From NCBI GenBank assembly GCA_014382645.1, contig JACNJI010000214.1:1-13884 (forward strand): a stretch of DNA of 13,884 bases, given 5' to 3'. The notes below the pieces were generated by a model, which saw only the letters and a list, made by a program, of their open reading frames with translations, was not told the origin of the DNA and searched no databases. Made by a program: the position numbers and the translations under genes. Origin of the DNA: Verrucomicrobiota bacterium (lineage in GTDB: Bacteria; Verrucomicrobiota; Verrucomicrobiia; Opitutales; Seribacteraceae). This document shows positions 12,717-13,884 of the stretch, piece after piece; position 1 is the first letter of the stretch, and the number at the start of each line of letters is the position of its first letter.

Positions 12717-13505
12717 ATGAAAACCTTCATCTCTTCACTTGCCTCAATTCTTTTGCTTATGATTGTCGCTCAAGCCGAAAAGCTTGATGATGGCTTTTCA
12801 TCCTATGTTCCCGTCACATTGGGAGACTCTTCCAAAACCGCCTTCAATTATCGATGGCGTGCACCCGACAAGGTGGAACCTGGAAATAAGTATCCTCTTC
12901 TTTTTTTCCTACATGGAGCTGGTGGACGGGGGAATGACAATAAGGGCCAACTGAACGATGCGGGCGGCATCAAGGCCTTCGTCAAGCAAGGCGTTTCTAC
13001 AAGCCGAGAATCCTATGTCTTTGCCGGTCAAGTGCCTAATGGCCAGCGCTGGGTGGACGTTCACTGGGGTACTTTGGAGCACAAGATGCCCAAGGCTTCC
13101 AAATCGATGGCTATGGCACTCGAAGCCCTTAAAAAATTCATCGGCGATAAGAAAAACCAAGTCGATCCTGATCGCGTCTACGTCATGGGGCTTTCCATGG
13201 GTGGCTACGGTACCTGGGATGCTATCCAGCGTCGTCCGGACCTTTTTGCCGCGGCCGTCCCAATTTGCGGAGGTGGCGACAAAAGCCTTGGTAAGAAAAT
13301 TGCCAAGCTGCCCGTCTGGGCATGGCATGGGGATAAGGACGGGGTTATCAAGGTCAGTCGCTCCCGCGATATGATCGAAGCCATCAAGGCGGCGGGTGGA
13401 TCTCCCAAATACTCCGAAATCAAGGGACGCGGCCACAATGCCTGGACCGATGTTTGGAACTCAAATGAGCTTTGGGACTGGTTGTATTCTCAAAAGAGAA
13501 AGTAA
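12717..13505 (+). CDS. Secreted alpha/beta hydrolase (PHB-depolymerase/esterase-like)
   Basis: A 262-residue serine hydrolase with signal peptide MKTFISSLASILLLMIVAQA, so likely periplasmic or extracellular. ATG at 12717 is preferred over a TTG three codons earlier because the signal starts there. The oxyanion region is LLFFLHGAGGRGNDN (61-75), the nucleophile elbow GLSMGGYG has S160, and the expected acid and base are D208 (WHGDKDGVI) and H240 (GRGHNAW), so the catalytic triad is complete. Spacing and the GLSMGGYGTWD sequence match the polyhydroxybutyrate depolymerase/prolyl-oligopeptidase-like esterases often used by PVC bacteria on polysaccharide esters such as acetyl or feruloyl groups. 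No carbohydrate-binding or extra domain is present. It stands alone after an AT-rich gap. The substrate cannot be determined from sequence. Confidence 0.9.
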   Translation: MKTFISSLASILLLMIVAQAEKLDDGFSSYVPVTLGDSSKTAFNYRWRAPDKVEPGNKYPLLFFLHGAGGRGNDNKGQLNDAGGIKAFVKQGVSTSRESYVFAGQVPNGQRWVDVHWGTLEHKMPKASKSMAMALEALKKFIGDKKNQVDPDRVYVMGLSMGGYGTWDAIQRRPDLFAAAVPICGGGDKSLGKKIAKLPVWAWHGDKDGVIKVSRSRDMIEAIKAAGGSPKYSEIKGRGHNAWTDVWNSNELWDWLYSQKRK

Positions 13506-13652
13506 AAGAAAGAATCTCTGTCTCTTTAGGGTTTGCCAGTCATTTTTGACGGACGGTATTTTGGGGGGATTGCTTGTCTTTTTTATAAAAAAAATGAAAA
13601 AAGTCGGCTATTTTCGGTTGAGCGTAACTTAGTATGCATAGAATCTTTTTCC

Positions 13653-13884
13653 ATGCCCGCTGATAATTCAATTACCTCTCAACATGAAGATTTCGTCTCG
13701 TTCTACGTTCGACACGAACCGGCGGTGTTTTCTTTCGTTTTGGGCATCGCGGGGAAAACCGTGGATGCCGAGGATGTGACGGTTTTGTGCTTTCTTTTGG
13801 CCCATGCTATGATAAGCCAGTTTCAATTTCCTTCCCCAGTCTTCGGTATAGTGTTCGACGAAAGTACTGTTTCTGTCATCCTCA
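13653..13884 (+). CDS. Partial open frame starting like an ECF sigma factor
   Basis: An ATG at 13653 opens a frame of 77 codons that runs off the window with no stop. Residues 10-42, including QHEDFVSFYVRHEPAVFSF, LGIAGKT and VDAEDV, resemble region 2 of the ECF sigma factors common in Planctomycetes and Verrucomicrobiota. There the next residues should be a Q-E-x-S/T motif and a tryptophan-containing helix. Instead the frame continues TVLCFLLAHAMISQFQF, which does not fit, and no other forward frame restores it. Causes could be a frameshift, an insertion near 13770, or a chimeric contig end. A TAGAAT element (13639-13644) lies just before the ATG, with TTGAGC 15 bases further up. No Shine-Dalgarno motif is seen. 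Confidence 0.42.
   Translation, partial: MPADNSITSQHEDFVSFYVRHEPAVFSFVLGIAGKTVDAEDVTVLCFLLAHAMISQFQFPSPVFGIVFDESTVSVIL

Noticed and set aside
12909..13436. A 175-codon minus-strand open frame opposite the secreted hydrolase gene
   Set aside because: The plus strand has a complete catalytic triad and signal peptide; the opposite frame has no recognisable motif.
13687..13884. A minus-strand frame open to the right edge and covering the sigma-like region, considered as the end of another gene
   Set aside because: It is antisense to the sigma-like residues for part of its length and shows no recognisable family; kept only as a possibility in the finding on the broken sigma-like frame.
1..13884. 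CRISPR arrays, tRNA and rRNA genes, insertion sequence ends
   Set aside because: No regularly spaced direct repeats, cloverleaf sequences, rRNA signatures, transposase domains or matched terminal inverted repeats were seen.

Overview
The window most likely comes from a member of the Verrucomicrobiota or a close PVC-superphylum relative (moderate confidence; no rRNA or tRNA is present to prove it). The clues are: a metal transport operon whose gene order and permease-repressor fusion match the chlamydial ytgABCD locus; a small basic protein beginning MGTQYKKVIKRKRRK, of a type I associate with Verrucomicrobiota; and a near absence of Shine-Dalgarno motifs. Base composition looks even, a little above 50% G+C, and I see no insertion sequences, CRISPR array, tRNA or rRNA genes.

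Left part, minus strand (3444 down to 102): a three-gene sugar module, read in the order TIM-barrel isomerase/epimerase, Gfo/Idh/MocA dehydrogenase, second Gfo/Idh/MocA dehydrogenase. The combination suggests oxidation, isomerisation and reduction of a sugar or glycoside through a keto intermediate. The substrate cannot be read from the sequence.

Centre (3608-8606): a DtxR-family metalloregulator on the minus strand faces a plus-strand operon encoding a metal-binding lipoprotein, an ABC ATPase, a permease fused to a second DtxR-like sensor, and a second permease. The 130-base divergent promoter region holds two palindromic sites sharing the half-site ACTTTGA. This is the most interesting locus: one standalone metal sensor and one membrane-tethered sensor, whose metal-binding halves align without gaps, probably control the same uptake of manganese, iron or zinc.

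Right part (8710-13505), all plus strand: a small secreted CxxC protein; a methionine-rich outer-membrane barrel protein ending in a good terminator; a strikingly bipolar basic/acidic protein with a tandem 41-codon repeat; a secreted hypothetical protein whose start codon sits inside a terminator-like hairpin; an OGG1-type DNA glycosylase overlapping it by four bases; and a secreted serine hydrolase. The window ends in an open frame that begins like an ECF sigma factor but loses that resemblance after about 42 codons. No intergenic gap exceeds 300 bases; the longest, about 185 bases, precedes the hydrolase.
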